Positions 11,293 to 12,633 of a stretch of DNA of 12,633 nucleotides are shown piece by piece (position 1 is the first letter of the stretch; the number at the start of each line of letters is the position of its first letter). The notes beneath the pieces were generated by a model. That model was not told the origin of the DNA and ran no database searches. It saw nothing but the letters and a program-made list of their open reading frames with translations. The stretch spans positions 1 through 12,633 of the forward strand of contig JAIPFN010000164.1 of assembly GCA_021736615.1 (NCBI GenBank). The letters are read 5' to 3'. The stretch comes from Phycisphaerae bacterium (lineage in GTDB: Bacteria > Planctomycetota > Phycisphaerae > Sedimentisphaerales > Anaerohalosphaeraceae). The position numbers and the translations under genes are program-made.

Positions 11293-12633
11293 ATGAAAGC
11301 ATTGGAAATAACTCTGAAAAGAAAGCTTTTTGTGGTAATGATATTGTTGGCTGGGGTGGTTTGTATGGCAACGGCCGGTCAAAGCATACCGCAGGCTTCG
11401 CATCCCAATATCCTGTTTATCCTTGCTGACGATCTGGGTTACGGTGATGTCGGCTGTTATAATCCTGAGTCTGAAATCCCTACGCCGAACCTTGATAAAC
11501 TGGCATCGGAAGGGATGCGGTTTACCGATGCTCATAGTCCGTCGACGGTTTGTACGCCGACGCGTTACAGTATTTTGACCGGGCGGATGGAATTTCGTAC
11601 CGGGATGAAGTGGGTTTTTACGGGTATCGGCGGGCCTTGCCTGATAGAGAAAGATCGACTTACATTGCCTGAGATGCTTCGGAGCAAGGGGTATGCTACG
11701 GCGTGTTTCGGCAAGTGGCATATCGGGATGTCGTTTTTTGACAAGGATGGCAATCGCATCAAAAACAGCGGCATCAAGGGTGTTGAGCAGATCGACTATT
11801 CGCGGCCGATTCCCGATGGGCCGATCCATCGCGGCTTTGATAAGTTTTATGGAACGGTTTCCTGTCCTACTACGGACTGGTTTTATGCGTTTGTCGACGG
11901 TGACCGGGTTCCGGTTCCGCCGACGAAACTGCTGGACAAGAGCAAACTGCCGAAGCATCCTTATGCTAACGATTGCAGGCAGGGTATGGTGGCTGACAAT
12001 TTTAAGCATGAAGAGGTCGACCTGGTGTTTCTTGACAAGAGTAAGAAGTTTCTTGAGGGGCATGTAAAAAATAATCCGGACAAACCGTTCTTTCTTTATC
12101 ATGCGATGCAGGCTGTTCATCTTCCTTCTTTAGCGGCCGATCAGTTCAAGGGCAAAACCAAGTCCGGTCCGCACGGCGATTTTATTTTCGAGATGGACTA
12201 TATTGTCGGTGAGCTCTTAAAGACTCTTGAGCGTCTTGGTGTGGCGGATAATACTATTGTGATGTTTGCAAGCGATAACGGTCCGGAGGTTCCTACGGTT
12301 ATTGACATGCGTAAGACATACAAGCATGACGGGGCACGGCCTTGGCGGGGGGTTAAACGTGACCAGTGGGAGGGCGGGCATCGTACGCCGTTTATCGTTC
12401 GCTGGCCGGGTAAGGTTAAGGCGGGGGCTGTCAGCGATCAGCTTACCAGTCTGACCGATGTGATGGCGACATGCGGGCAGATCGTCGGGGCAAAGCTGCC
12501 TAACGATGCGGCTGAGGATAGTTATAGTATCTTGAAGGTGCTGCTGGGCACGCAGGGCGATAAGCCTGTTCGCAAGTATATGCTGCAGCAGACGCCTACG
12601 TTTGCGATGTCCATCCGCGAGGGTAATTGGAAG
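11293..12633 (+). CDS. Secreted sulfatase, Cys-type formylglycine family (partial, 3' end missing)
   Basis: 447 codons are visible, then the window ends in frame; family members are usually 450-550 residues, so little may be missing. The N-terminus has a basic stretch and hydrophobic segment (KRKLFVVMILLAGVVCMATA), a likely signal peptide of ~28 residues. The sulfatase core follows: NILFILADDLGYGD with metal ligands Asp46-Asp47; the modification motif Cys87-Thr-Pro-Thr-Arg91 (CTPTRYSILTGR), where Cys becomes formylglycine; GKWHIG (140-145); HAMQAVHLP; FASDNG with Asp328-Asn329; and WEGGHRTPFIVRWPG. It would hydrolyse sulfate esters, probably on a carbohydrate, outside the cytoplasm, and needs a formylglycine-generating enzyme or anaerobic maturase encoded elsewhere. 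The start has AAGGA at 11281-11285, 7 bases before ATG. Its promoter element is shared with the GH95 gene. I cannot assign a sulfatase subfamily. Confidence 0.93.
   Translation, partial: MKALEITLKRKLFVVMILLAGVVCMATAGQSIPQASHPNILFILADDLGYGDVGCYNPESEIPTPNLDKLASEGMRFTDAHSPSTVCTPTRYSILTGRMEFRTGMKWVFTGIGGPCLIEKDRLTLPEMLRSKGYATACFGKWHIGMSFFDKDGNRIKNSGIKGVEQIDYSRPIPDGPIHRGFDKFYGTVSCPTTDWFYAFVDGDRVPVPPTKLLDKSKLPKHPYANDCRQGMVADNFKHEEVDLVFLDKSKKFLEGHVKNNPDKPFFLYHAMQAVHLPSLAADQFKGKTKSGPHGDFIFEMDYIVGELLKTLERLGVADNTIVMFASDNGPEVPTVIDMRKTYKHDGARPWRGVKRDQWEGGHRTPFIVRWPGKVKAGAVSDQLTSLTDVMATCGQIVGAKLPNDAAEDSYSILKVLLGTQGDKPVRKYMLQQTPTFAMSIREGNWK

Noticed and set aside
11278..12120. Antisense ORF of 280 codons over the sulfatase gene
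   Set aside because: The + strand here encodes all canonical sulfatase motifs, and the antisense peptide is arginine/proline-rich without domains.

Overview
The window reads as part of a chromosome from a free-living PVC-group bacterium, most likely a planctomycete of the Phycisphaerae type, or alternatively a kiritimatiellote or lentisphaerote. This is inferred from the gene mix: secreted sulfatase, GH95 fucosidase-type enzyme, DUF5722 and DUF6288 proteins, and a FAD oxidoreductase with a lectin-like tail, with no SusC/SusD pair. All six complete or near-complete genes lie on the + strand. I see no tRNA, rRNA, CRISPR array, transposase or phage gene.

Layout. 1-284 is intergenic; its left end may hold the last 17 codons of an upstream gene, or the start of a leftward gene with a good leftward promoter at 134-162. 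A rightward extended -10 promoter at 196-236 leads into a GH95 alpha-fucosidase-like enzyme (285-3125) whose N-terminal domain is interrupted by an extra beta-sandwich of about 160 residues. 3120-3318 is non-coding and packed with short repeats: three consecutive families of ~10-bp tandem microrepeats, then two copies of the palindrome GTTCC-C-GGAAC. Next is an AT-rich leucine-rich-repeat protein (3319-4596) with 16 exact 22-residue repeats. 4597-4870 is a G/T-rich spacer with a dRS3-like 20-bp repeat and two small hairpins. Then follow a secreted FAD-dependent oxidoreductase (4871-7267), a DUF6288 PDZ-like plus alpha/alpha-toroid protein (7375-8838), a DUF5722 putative clan-A glycosidase (9093-11165) and a sulfatase (from 11293) cut by the window edge.

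Function. All genes except the LRR gene encode predicted exported proteins. A fucosidase-type GH95, a sulfatase, a clan-A-like hydrolase and a sugar-associated FAD oxidoreductase together fit breakdown of a sulfated, fucose-containing polysaccharide (fucoidan-like or a sulfated host glycan). The substrate is inference. The LRR gene and its flanks differ in base composition and look like an insert in the locus.

The most striking signals are regulatory. A 41-bp element with an extended -10 promoter is repeated at 37/41 identity upstream of the GH95 gene and the sulfatase gene, about 11 kb apart, which suggests these two genes are co-regulated. A second short palindrome, GTTCC-N-GGAAC, occurs twice before the LRR gene and once just before the DUF5722 gene.
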